Assembly: GCF_000878195.1 (NCBI RefSeq)
Contig: NZ_JXST01000016.1
Location: 62,001-126,000, forward strand
DNA length: 64,000 bases
Reading direction: 5' to 3'
Source: Mycolicibacterium llatzerense
GTDB taxonomy: Bacteria; Actinomycetota; Actinomycetes; Mycobacteriales; Mycobacteriaceae
The notes under the pieces are model-generated. The model saw only the letters and a list, made by a program, of their open reading frames with translations, was not told the origin of the DNA and did not search any database. This document shows, piece by piece, positions 45,352 through 51,427 of this stretch (position 1 is the first letter of the stretch; every line of letters begins with the position of its first letter). Both the position numbers and the translations under genes were made by a program.

Positions 45352-45669
45352 ATGGAAGCCATCGAGATCAACGCCGGCGCCTGGTATCTGCGCGCCCTGC
45401 GCGCCGATGAGCGGATGGACGACCGGCCGTCCCTGGCGGATTTGGGCGAGCACTCCCCCGATCACGTGGAAACCCGCACGGCGCAATGGGAATCCGACAC
45501 GTTGTACTCGTGGGCGGTATGCGAGCCGACGACCGGTGAACTGCTCGCCGAGATCACCTTGGACCCCGCCACGCGGGAGATTTCCGTCCGCACCCGCGCC
45601 GGGTTCGACGAAGCCGCCGCAACGGGCGTCGAGTCCGTGCGCCGCTTCGCCGCCGCGATGCTTGGCTAG
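45352..45669 (+). CDS. Small conserved-type hypothetical protein
   Basis: A 105-residue acidic protein starting MEAIEINAGAWYLRALRADERMDDRP. The beginning resembles the N-terminus of GNAT-type acetyltransferase domains, and LYSWAVCEPTTGELLAEITLDPATREISV forms beta strands, but there is no acetyl-CoA loop, so I do not assign a function. The ATG follows directly on the T tract of the accA3 terminator and has no ribosome binding site, so either it is leaderless from a promoter inside the hairpin region or it is expressed by read-through. Its end overlaps the convergent membrane protein gene by four bases. Confidence 0.6.
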   Translation: MEAIEINAGAWYLRALRADERMDDRPSLADLGEHSPDHVETRTAQWESDTLYSWAVCEPTTGELLAEITLDPATREISVRTRAGFDEAAATGVESVRRFAAAMLG

Positions 45670-46028
45670 AACAGCAGCACCGGCAGGCTCATCGTCAACA
45701 CGATGGACATCAGCAGCAACAGGAACCATCCGGCGCCCTGCCAGGCCCACCAGACCTGGTTGTCGCGCCAGGCCCGATAGGTCCGGACGAAGGCCCACAC
45801 GCCGCTGCCGAACAGGAACAGCGGACCGGCCAGTGCCAGCACCGTTCGGTAGGGCTTTGAATACACCCAGGCGCACTCCGTCGTATCAATACCGTGGCAG
45901 TGCCGGACCCAGACGGCGGCCAGCACCATGAACCCGACCCCGAGGCTCCCCATCACCAGACCGAATCGCGCGGCCTCGTGCACGCTGGGATCGTCGTCGC
46001 GGAACTGGTCAGTTGTCGGACTGAGCAT
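45666..46028 (-). CDS. Small integral membrane protein
   Basis: A 120-residue protein with three hydrophobic segments: FGLVMGSLGVGFMVLAAVWVRH, TVLALAGPLFLFGSGVWAFVR, and WQGAGWFLLLLMSIVLTMSLPVL. The first loop contains two cysteines (HCHGIDTTEC). ATG 46028 (MLSPTTDQFRDDD) follows GGCGGTGAT; an upstream extension to 46124 is unlikely because it overlaps the arsR gene in another frame. By position it might be the counterpart of Rv3289c, but I cannot confirm it. No function can be given. Confidence 0.65.
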   Translation of the reverse strand: MLSPTTDQFRDDDPSVHEAARFGLVMGSLGVGFMVLAAVWVRHCHGIDTTECAWVYSKPYRTVLALAGPLFLFGSGVWAFVRTYRAWRDNQVWWAWQGAGWFLLLLMSIVLTMSLPVLLF

Positions 46029-46066
46029 CGATATCACCGCCAACCCCAGTATGCGCTCGCCGGGCG

Positions 46067-46393
46067 CTAGGGCGCCAGCGGCCCCTCGGCAATCCGCTTG
46101 ATCGCGGCCAGTCGCCGATCCCATTGCCTGCCAATGGTTTCCAGCTCGTTGCCCAGCGCGCTGAGCTTGGCACCCAGCGCCCGGTAGCGAATCTCTCGGC
46201 CCACTTTGACCGGCTCGACCAACCCCGCGTCGGCCAGCACCGTCAAATGCTTGGCGATGGCCTGCCGACTCACCGGCAACCGGCCCGCCAGTGCGCTCGC
46301 GGACAGGTCATCGGCTCCCAGCTCGGTCAGGATCCGCCACCGGGTCTCGTCGGCGAGCACCGCCAACACCGCCGGCATGTGGGTGTCGGTCAC
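46067..46393 (-). CDS. ArsR-family transcriptional regulator
   Basis: A 108-residue winged-helix protein. The DNA-binding region is LADETRWRILTELGADDLSASALAGRLPVSRQAIAKHLTVLADAGLVEPVKVGREIRYRAL, typical of ArsR regulators paired with SRPBCC proteins; metal-binding cysteines are absent, so the ligand is probably not a metal. The C-terminal GNELETIGRQWDRRLAAIKRIAEG helix is the usual partner dimer helix. GTG 46393 overlaps the SRPBCC gene stop (GTGA). It likely binds the palindrome at 46845-46864 and represses its own operon. Confidence 0.88.
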   Translation of the reverse strand: MTDTHMPAVLAVLADETRWRILTELGADDLSASALAGRLPVSRQAIAKHLTVLADAGLVEPVKVGREIRYRALGAKLSALGNELETIGRQWDRRLAAIKRIAEGPLAP

Positions 46394-46821
46394 ATCGACA
46401 CCTGCAGGTACGCCACCAGGTCGTCGAGTTCGGCCGCCCAGCCACCGGTGTTCTCGGCCTGCGCGGTCTGCGGGTCGGCGAGGTTCTCAAATCCCTTCTC
46501 GCACAGGTCAAGTCGAGTACCGCCCTCGATCTCGGTCAGCTCGAAGCGCACGACGGTGGAGTTCTCGGGAGTCGGATCGGCGTCGGCCTCGCGGTGCGCC
46601 CACCGATAGACCAGGGTGTGCGGCGCGTCGGCGCTTTCGACCACGACGCGGAACTTGCCGTGGGCGTTCCAACCGAAAAACCCGGTGCCACCCGGGATCG
46701 CCTCGAGTTCCGCTTCGTCACCGAACCATTGCGCGATGAGCTCGGCTTTCGTCAGCGCATCCCAGACGCGCTGGATCGGAGCGTTGATGTCGATGGTGCG
46801 GGTGATGTCCAGCGTGTCCAT
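46390..46821 (-). CDS. SRPBCC/AHSA1-family protein
   Basis: A 143-residue protein of the AHSA1/SRPBCC fold: LDITRTIDINAPIQRVWDALTKAELIAQWFGDEAELEAIPGG, HTLVYRWAHRE, VVRFELTEIEGGTRLDLCEKGF, and WAAELDDLVAYL. Such proteins commonly occur in two-gene operons with an ArsR regulator; their ligand is unknown. ATG 46821 lies 24 bases from a perfect 20-base palindrome and behind GAAGGGGAATC. Confidence 0.85.
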   Translation of the reverse strand: MDTLDITRTIDINAPIQRVWDALTKAELIAQWFGDEAELEAIPGGTGFFGWNAHGKFRVVVESADAPHTLVYRWAHREADADPTPENSTVVRFELTEIEGGTRLDLCEKGFENLADPQTAQAENTGGWAAELDDLVAYLQVSM

Positions 46822-46844
46822 GATTCCCCTTCGAGTGGCGTTGT

Positions 46845-46864
46845 GTGCAACTCAAGAGTTGCAC
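46845..46864. promoter_or_regulatory. Perfect 20-bp palindromic operator of the SRPBCC-arsR operon
   Basis: GTGCAACTCAAGAGTTGCAC consists of 9-base arms around a central AA and is fully symmetric. It is 23 bases upstream of the SRPBCC ATG. A weaker site with the same half-sequence, CTGCAA-N8-TTGCAG, lies at 46878-46897 and runs into the end of the neighbouring membrane protein gene. ArsR-type autoregulation is the natural reading. Confidence 0.7.
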
Positions 46865-46886
46865 AACCCCGCTCGTACTGCAACCG

Positions 46887-47318
46887 TCAGATTGCAGTTT
46901 GTGCGACGCGGCGCTCCCGCAGCAACATCAGCCCGATGGTGCCGAAGACCAAGTTGGCGGCGATCTCCAGGATCGCGGTCACCCACGAAAACGTCGTCAC
47001 CCGCGCCCATGGCGGCGCGTTAATGAAGCTGTCGCTGAAGAATCCCCATTTCGGAAGCAGGTGCGCCGCAGTGAATCCCACCGCGCCGGCGTAGCCGATC
47101 CCGACGGCGGCGAGCGGTGCCCACCTGTTCCGGTTGAACACCAACGCGATCGTCACGGCCGCGAGGATCAGCTGCAACGTGCCGCCCACCATCACCGCCG
47201 GCGGGATGACGTCCATTCCCCGCCTCAGATGATCGGCACCGTGCAGCACCAGCGCGACCGCCAAAAAGCCTGCAGCCCAATCGAAGTTACGTTGCCAATT
47301 CCTGGAATCACCAGTCAT
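46887..47318 (-). CDS. Four-helix membrane protein of unknown function
   Basis: A 143-residue membrane protein with helices at about WAAGFLAVALVLHGADHL, PAVMVGGTLQLILAAVTIALVF, APLAAVGIGYAGAVGFTAAHLL, and ILEIAANLVFGTIGLMLL. The HGADHLRRG and AAHLLPKWG sequences place histidines at membrane ends. ATG 47318 (MTGDSRNWQRN) is chosen because GAGGTG is six bases upstream; a GTG three codons earlier is possible. It has its own promoter overlapped by a BlaI-like palindrome. It ends 23 bases before the arsR operator. Confidence 0.7.
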   Translation of the reverse strand: MTGDSRNWQRNFDWAAGFLAVALVLHGADHLRRGMDVIPPAVMVGGTLQLILAAVTIALVFNRNRWAPLAAVGIGYAGAVGFTAAHLLPKWGFFSDSFINAPPWARVTTFSWVTAILEIAANLVFGTIGLMLLRERRVAQTAI

Positions 47319-47329
47319 CCGGATCACCT

Positions 47330-47367
47330 CTACTACGAACAGTAGTAGTCATGCGGTGTCGTGTAAA
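47330..47367 (-). promoter_or_regulatory. Promoter with BlaI-like operator
   Basis: CTACTACGAACAGTAGTAG (47330-47348) has perfect 7-base arms around a 5-base centre; its half-sites TACTAC/GTAGTA are those of BlaI/MecI/CopY-type operators, which usually have four central bases. On the minus strand, TTTACA (complement of 47362-47367) and TACTGT (complement of 47339-47344) are separated by exactly 17 bases, making a good sigma-A promoter whose -10 lies within the palindrome. It drives the membrane protein gene at 46887-47318. Confidence 0.6.
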
Positions 47368-47474
47368 GACCTGATTGGTCTCCGCCCCGGACCGACGGCG
47401 CCTACACTCAGCAGTTGTCGAGGTACCACACAGCAAACACTCAAATCTGCGCCACCCACCCCCAGGAGTCCGCC

Positions 47475-47777
47475 ATGACTTCCCCAGCGCGCATCATCGT
47501 TTCAATCCCAGCCGCCATCGCCTGTATTGCCGTGGCCGGCGCACCGGTCGCCTCCGCCGATCGGAACGGCTACCTGGCCTGCATGAAAGAGGGAGTCAAG
47601 AGCTTCACCAGCTGCTGCATCGACAACGGCGGTGGCTATGCCTGGGACCCGGCGCATGAGCCGTACCCGCACTGCAGCTGGTCGGCTAGCGTGTCACCGA
47701 ATCAGGGCGACACCCCGCCGCCGACCAAGGCCCCGGTCACGGTGCCGCAGGCACCCGCGCCAGGCCGGTCCAGCTGA
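47475..47777 (+). CDS. Small secreted cysteine-containing protein
   Basis: A 100-residue protein with a signal peptide (IIVSIPAAIACIAVAGAPVASA, probable cleavage after ASA). The mature part is about 73 residues, DRNGYLACMKEGVKSFTSCCIDNGGG, with four cysteines that could form two disulfides, then a proline-rich tail (PPPTKAPVTVPQAPAPG). ATG 47475 is preceded by CCCAGGAG; a frame open from 47415 has no such support. Similar small exported proteins are frequent in mycobacteria. No function assigned. Confidence 0.75.
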   Translation: MTSPARIIVSIPAAIACIAVAGAPVASADRNGYLACMKEGVKSFTSCCIDNGGGYAWDPAHEPYPHCSWSASVSPNQGDTPPPTKAPVTVPQAPAPGRSS

Positions 47778-47823
47778 CCTGGTTGCCCACCGGCACAGAG
47801 CATTTCGCCCGTAATCCTCGGGC

Positions 47824-47829
47824 TACGAT
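47824..47829 (+). promoter_or_regulatory. Leaderless -10 element of the Mrr-like gene
   Basis: TACGAT (TANNNT) is followed by six bases and the GTG at 47836, the same geometry as for sseA; no ribosome binding site is present between them. Confidence 0.45.
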
Positions 47830-47835
47830 TCTGGC

Positions 47836-48372
47836 GTGCGGATGAAACTCTTGGGCGCGGCAGGGCTGTTCGCCGGCGGCGCGGCGTATCTGCACGGCTG
47901 GACGTGGCCACCGGCGCTGGCCGTGGCCGTCGGCGTCCCGCTGTTGCTCGCCGCCATCCCGCACGTCGTCGCCGGAATGCGCACCCCGAGCCGCCGCGAG
48001 GACCCCGTGCACGACATGTCCGGCACCGAATTCGAGGACTACGTCGCACGTATCGCCCGGTCCTGCGGTGTGCCCGTCATCATGACCGAGCTGTCCGGGG
48101 ACTGGGGCGTCGACCTGATCGTCGGGACACGCCCCAATCGCCTTGCCATTCAATGCAAGAGATTGTCCCGGCCCGTAGGCCCCGGTGCCGTGCAGGAGGT
48201 GGTCGCCGGCGCTCCCATGCAGGACTGCGCGCACACCATGGTGGTCACCAACAACGATTTCACCGCAGCCGCACGGAAATTGGCCGAACTGCACGACTGC
48301 ACCCTGGTCAGCGGCACCGAACTGACTCGGCTCCGCGGATTGATCCGGCAGCAGGTTCTAGAGCGTCCGTAG
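47836..48372 (+). CDS. Membrane-anchored Mrr-like restriction endonuclease-fold protein
   Basis: A 178-residue protein with two N-terminal hydrophobic segments (LLGAAGLFAGGAAYL, ALAVAVGVPLLLAAIPHVVAG) and a PD-(D/E)XK nuclease domain of the Mrr_cat type: MSGTEFEDYVARIARSCG with the helix glutamate, GDWGVDLIVG with the catalytic aspartate, and AIQCKRLS with the QxK motif, followed by GPGAVQEVVAGAPM and HTMVVTNNDFTAAARKLAE. Such proteins may cut modified DNA; the membrane location suggests action on incoming DNA, but cellular housekeeping roles are possible. There is no adjacent methylase. GTG 47836; the 3' end overlaps lat by 15 bases. Confidence 0.8.
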   Translation: MRMKLLGAAGLFAGGAAYLHGWTWPPALAVAVGVPLLLAAIPHVVAGMRTPSRREDPVHDMSGTEFEDYVARIARSCGVPVIMTELSGDWGVDLIVGTRPNRLAIQCKRLSRPVGPGAVQEVVAGAPMQDCAHTMVVTNNDFTAAARKLAELHDCTLVSGTELTRLRGLIRQQVLERP

Positions 48373-49689
48373 CACTTCCCGCACCGCCTGGACAGCTTCG
48401 TCGATCTCGGCCCGCGACACTGTCAGCGCCGGGCGGAATCGCACCGAGTCGACGCCGCTGGCCAGCAGAATGACATGCCGCTCCCAGAGCCGCCGGATCG
48501 CCTCGTCACGCTGCGCGGCCGACGGCATGCTGAACGCGCACATCAGCCCGCGACCGCGCGGGTCGAGCACCAGATCAGGAAATTCGCTTGCCAGACAACG
48601 CAGCTGGCCGACCAGGTACCACCCCATCCGCACGGCGTTCCCGATCAGCCCGTCGGCCTCGATGACCTCGAGAATGCGGCGGGCCCGCACCATGTCGGTG
48701 AGGTTGCCACCCCAGGTGGAGTTGATCCGTGAGCTCACCCGGAAGACGTTGTCGGCGACGTCATCGACGCGCCCGCCCGCCATCACACCGCACACCTGGG
48801 CCTTCTTGCCGAAGGCCACCACGTCGGGCGTGACGCCCAATTGCTGGTAGGCCCAGGGGGTTCCGGTCATCCCGACGCCCGTCTGCACCTCGTCGAAGAT
48901 CAAGAGCGCGTCGTACTCGACGCACAAATCCCGCATAGCGGCGAAGAACTCGGCCCGCAAGTGCCGATCACCGCCTTCACCCTGGATCGGCTCGGCGATG
49001 AAGCAGGCGATGTCGTGCGGGTACGCCTCGAAAGCCGCCCGGGCCTGCCGCAGCGATTCCCGTTCCAGCGCAACGATATCCACGCCCGGGGCCACCACGG
49101 GCGCGTCGATACGCGGCCAGTCGAACTTCGGGAAGCGGGCCACCTTGTTGGGGTCGGTGTTGGTCAGCGACATGGTGTACCCGCTGCGGCCGTGGAAGGC
49201 GCCACGTAGGTGCAGCACCCGGGTGCCCAGCGCCGGGTCGATCCCGCGCGATTCGCCCAGCCGGCTCTTCCAATCAAATGCGACCTTGAGCGCGTTCTCC
49301 ACCGCCAGCGCACCACCGTCAACGAAGAACAGGTGCGGCAGCGCCGGGTCACCCAGCACGCGCGCGAACGTCTGCACGAAGCGCGCCATCGGCACCGAGT
49401 ACACATCCGAGTTGCTCGGCTTGTTCACCGCCGCCTGCGCGAGCTCGGCCCGGAAGGCCGGGTCGGTCAACGCCGGATGGTTCATCCCCAGCGCCGACGA
49501 CGCGAAGAACGTGAACATGTCGAGATACCGGCTGCCGTCACGCGCATCGACGAGATACGAGCCACCGGAGCGGTCGAGATCGAGAACAAGGTCCAACCCG
49601 TCGGTCAGGATGCTGCGCCCCAGAACGTCACGAACGTCGCGGGCACTGTCCGCCGACAGCCCATCACCAGAAGTCAGAACAGCGGTCAT
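48358..49689 (-). CDS. lat: L-lysine 6-transaminase
   Basis: PLP-dependent class III aminotransferase that moves the epsilon-amino group of lysine to 2-oxoglutarate, giving piperideine-6-carboxylate. The 443-residue protein has GSYLVDARDGSRYLDMFTFFASSALGMNHP, FFVDGGALAVENALKVAF, HGRSGYTMSLTN, FIAEPIQGEGGDRHLR, LLIFDEVQTGVGMTG and the PLP lysine in VVAFGKKAQVCG. It matches M. tuberculosis lat (Rv3290c) in order of neighbours. ATG 49689 lies six bases after TAGGAT, so the transcript is likely leaderless. The divergent and downstream genes supply the next enzymes of lysine breakdown. Confidence 0.95.
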   Translation of the reverse strand: MTAVLTSGDGLSADSARDVRDVLGRSILTDGLDLVLDLDRSGGSYLVDARDGSRYLDMFTFFASSALGMNHPALTDPAFRAELAQAAVNKPSNSDVYSVPMARFVQTFARVLGDPALPHLFFVDGGALAVENALKVAFDWKSRLGESRGIDPALGTRVLHLRGAFHGRSGYTMSLTNTDPNKVARFPKFDWPRIDAPVVAPGVDIVALERESLRQARAAFEAYPHDIACFIAEPIQGEGGDRHLRAEFFAAMRDLCVEYDALLIFDEVQTGVGMTGTPWAYQQLGVTPDVVAFGKKAQVCGVMAGGRVDDVADNVFRVSSRINSTWGGNLTDMVRARRILEVIEADGLIGNAVRMGWYLVGQLRCLASEFPDLVLDPRGRGLMCAFSMPSAAQRDEAIRRLWERHVILLASGVDSVRFRPALTVSRAEIDEAVQAVREVLRTL

Positions 49690-49695
49690 GCCGCC

Positions 49696-49738
49696 ATCCT
49701 AACGCAATATTTACAGTTTGCTCGACCTCGCACAGGAA
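49696..49738 (-). promoter_or_regulatory. lat promoter with AT-rich dyad
   Basis: TAGGAT (complement of 49696-49701) precedes the lat ATG by six bases. Upstream lies GCAATATTTACAGTTTGC (49706-49723 region), an AT-rich imperfect dyad in an otherwise GC-rich stretch, a fitting place for binding of the Lrp-type regulator encoded next door. Confidence 0.45.
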
Positions 49739-50197
49739 CTATTCCGGTAGCGACACCTGATCATCGTAAAAAGTCTGTAAGATGATGGTGCTTCGCGTGC
49801 GAACGTTGGCGACGGTCCGGATCCGCTGCAGCAGGCCTTCCAGCGCCCGCGCCGAGGCAACACGCACCACCAGCACGTAGCTCTCTTCGCCGGCCACCGA
49901 GTGGCAGGACTCGATTTCGGTGAAGGACTGCAGCCGCGCCGGGGCATCATCAGGTTGGGAAGGATCAAGTGGGGTGATCGCGACGAACGCCGACAGCATG
50001 TGGCCGACGGCCTCGGGGTTGATCCGTGCGGTGTACCCGATGATCACGCCGCGAGATTCCAGCCTGCGCACCCGTGACTGCACCGCCGACACCGACAGCC
50101 CCGCCGCCGTCGCCAGGTGCGCCAACGTCGCCCGGCCGTCGGCTATCAGCTCCCGCACCAGGATTCGATCGACGTCGTCCAGCTCCGCTTCGGCCAT
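49739..50197 (-). CDS. lrpA: Lrp/AsnC-family transcriptional regulator
   Basis: A 152-residue feast/famine regulator. The helix-turn-helix is LVRELIADGRATLAHLATAAGLSVSAVQSRVRRLESRGVIIGYTARINPEAVG; the RAM effector domain follows with AFVAITPLD, CHSVAGEESYVLVVRVASARALEGLLQRI. It corresponds to Rv3291c (LrpA), which is reported to respond to amino acids and control lat. It lies 49 bases upstream of lat on the same strand and is divergent from the DUF1338 gene, with only 27 bases between start codons. Confidence 0.93.
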   Translation of the reverse strand: MAEAELDDVDRILVRELIADGRATLAHLATAAGLSVSAVQSRVRRLESRGVIIGYTARINPEAVGHMLSAFVAITPLDPSQPDDAPARLQSFTEIESCHSVAGEESYVLVVRVASARALEGLLQRIRTVANVRTRSTIILQTFYDDQVSLPE

Positions 50198-50224
50198 GGC
50201 CGGAGATTACCCCCAGGCACAGTC

Positions 50225-51427
50225 ATGACAGTTCAGACGTGGGAGCTGCGCGCCGCGTTCGCCGCCGCGCTGTCGCGCATGTACGGCGCCGAAGTCCCGG
50301 CCTACACCACACTCGTGGACGTCAGCACGGCCGTGAACCGGGACTGCGCCACCGACGGCCGGCTCGGTTCCCTCGACCGGGTCACCGCGGAACGCCACGG
50401 CGCGATCAGGGTCGGCAGCCGGGCCGAACTCGCCGACGTCGCAGACCTTTTCGCGGCTTTCGGCATGTACCCGGTCGGCTTCTACGACCTGCGCGAGGCC
50501 GCCTCACCGGTCCCCGTGGTCTCCACCGCGTTCCGTCCCATCGAGGCAGACGAGCTGGACCGCAACCCGTTTCGGGTCTTCACCTCGATGCTGGCCACCG
50601 ATGACGCCCGCTTCTTCTCCTCCGACCTGCGGACGCGCGTACAACGGTTCGTCGGGCAGCGTCAGCTGTTCGACCCGGCACTGATCGCGCAGGCCCGTCA
50701 TATCGCCGTCGACGGCTGCCCGACGGCCGATGCCGGCGAGTTCGTCCGCCGCTGCGCCGCGGCGTTCTCGTTGTCCCGTACACCGATCGACAAGGCCTGG
50801 TACGACGAGCTCAGCGCCATCTCCGCCGTCGCCGCCGACATCGCCGGCGTCAGCACCACCCATATCAATCACCTGACGCCACGCGTCCTCGACATCGATG
50901 AGCTGTACCGCCGGATGACAGCCCTCGGTATCACCATGATCGATGCGATCCAGGGGCCGCCCCGCACCGACGGACCACCGGTCCTGTTGCGGCAGACGTC
51001 GTTTCGGGCTCTGGCCGAGCCGCGCACGTTCCGCGCCCCGGACGGCACCGTGTTCGAGGGGAGTCTGCGGGTGCGTTTCGGCGAGGTCGAGGCACGTGGG
51101 GTGGCGCTGACCCGCGCGGGCCGGGAACGCTACGACGCCGCCATGGCCGACCGCGAACACTGGGACCGGCACTTCCCCGCCTCCGACGCCGAGATGGCGG
51201 CGCAGGGCCTGGCCTACTACCGCGCCGGCGATCCCGCGAAACCCGTTGTCTACGAGGACTTCCTACCGGCGTCTGCGGCAGGCATCTTCCGCTCGAACCT
51301 CGACAGCGAGACGCGAGCCAACGACGCCGTCGCCGACCCCACCCACTACAGCCTCGACTGGATGGCCGGCGCCATCGGCCATCACATCCATGACCCTTAC
51401 GACCTCTACGAGAAAGCGGCATCATGA
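50225..51427 (+). CDS. DUF1338 protein, 2-oxoadipate dioxygenase/decarboxylase (HglS) type
   Basis: A 400-residue metal-dependent enzyme of the DUF1338/VOC-like family; characterised members (HglS, YdcJ) convert 2-oxoadipate to 2-hydroxyglutarate, a step in lysine degradation. Signature residues appear as RHGAIRVGSRAELAD (the His and Arg of the HGAIR motif), TTHINHLTPRVLDIDELYRRM (second metal histidine) and GSLRVRFGEVEARGVALTRAGRERYD (metal glutamate). Corresponds by position to Rv3292. ATG 50225 (MTVQTWELRAAF). The product of lat plus the aldehyde dehydrogenase (aminoadipate), once transaminated, would be its substrate. It overlaps the aldehyde dehydrogenase by ATGA. Confidence 0.85.
   Translation: MTVQTWELRAAFAAALSRMYGAEVPAYTTLVDVSTAVNRDCATDGRLGSLDRVTAERHGAIRVGSRAELADVADLFAAFGMYPVGFYDLREAASPVPVVSTAFRPIEADELDRNPFRVFTSMLATDDARFFSSDLRTRVQRFVGQRQLFDPALIAQARHIAVDGCPTADAGEFVRRCAAAFSLSRTPIDKAWYDELSAISAVAADIAGVSTTHINHLTPRVLDIDELYRRMTALGITMIDAIQGPPRTDGPPVLLRQTSFRALAEPRTFRAPDGTVFEGSLRVRFGEVEARGVALTRAGRERYDAAMADREHWDRHFPASDAEMAAQGLAYYRAGDPAKPVVYEDFLPASAAGIFRSNLDSETRANDAVADPTHYSLDWMAGAIGHHIHDPYDLYEKAAS

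Noticed and set aside
47836..48372. A full restriction-modification system
   Set aside because: Only the nuclease-like gene is present; no methylase or specificity subunit is adjacent.
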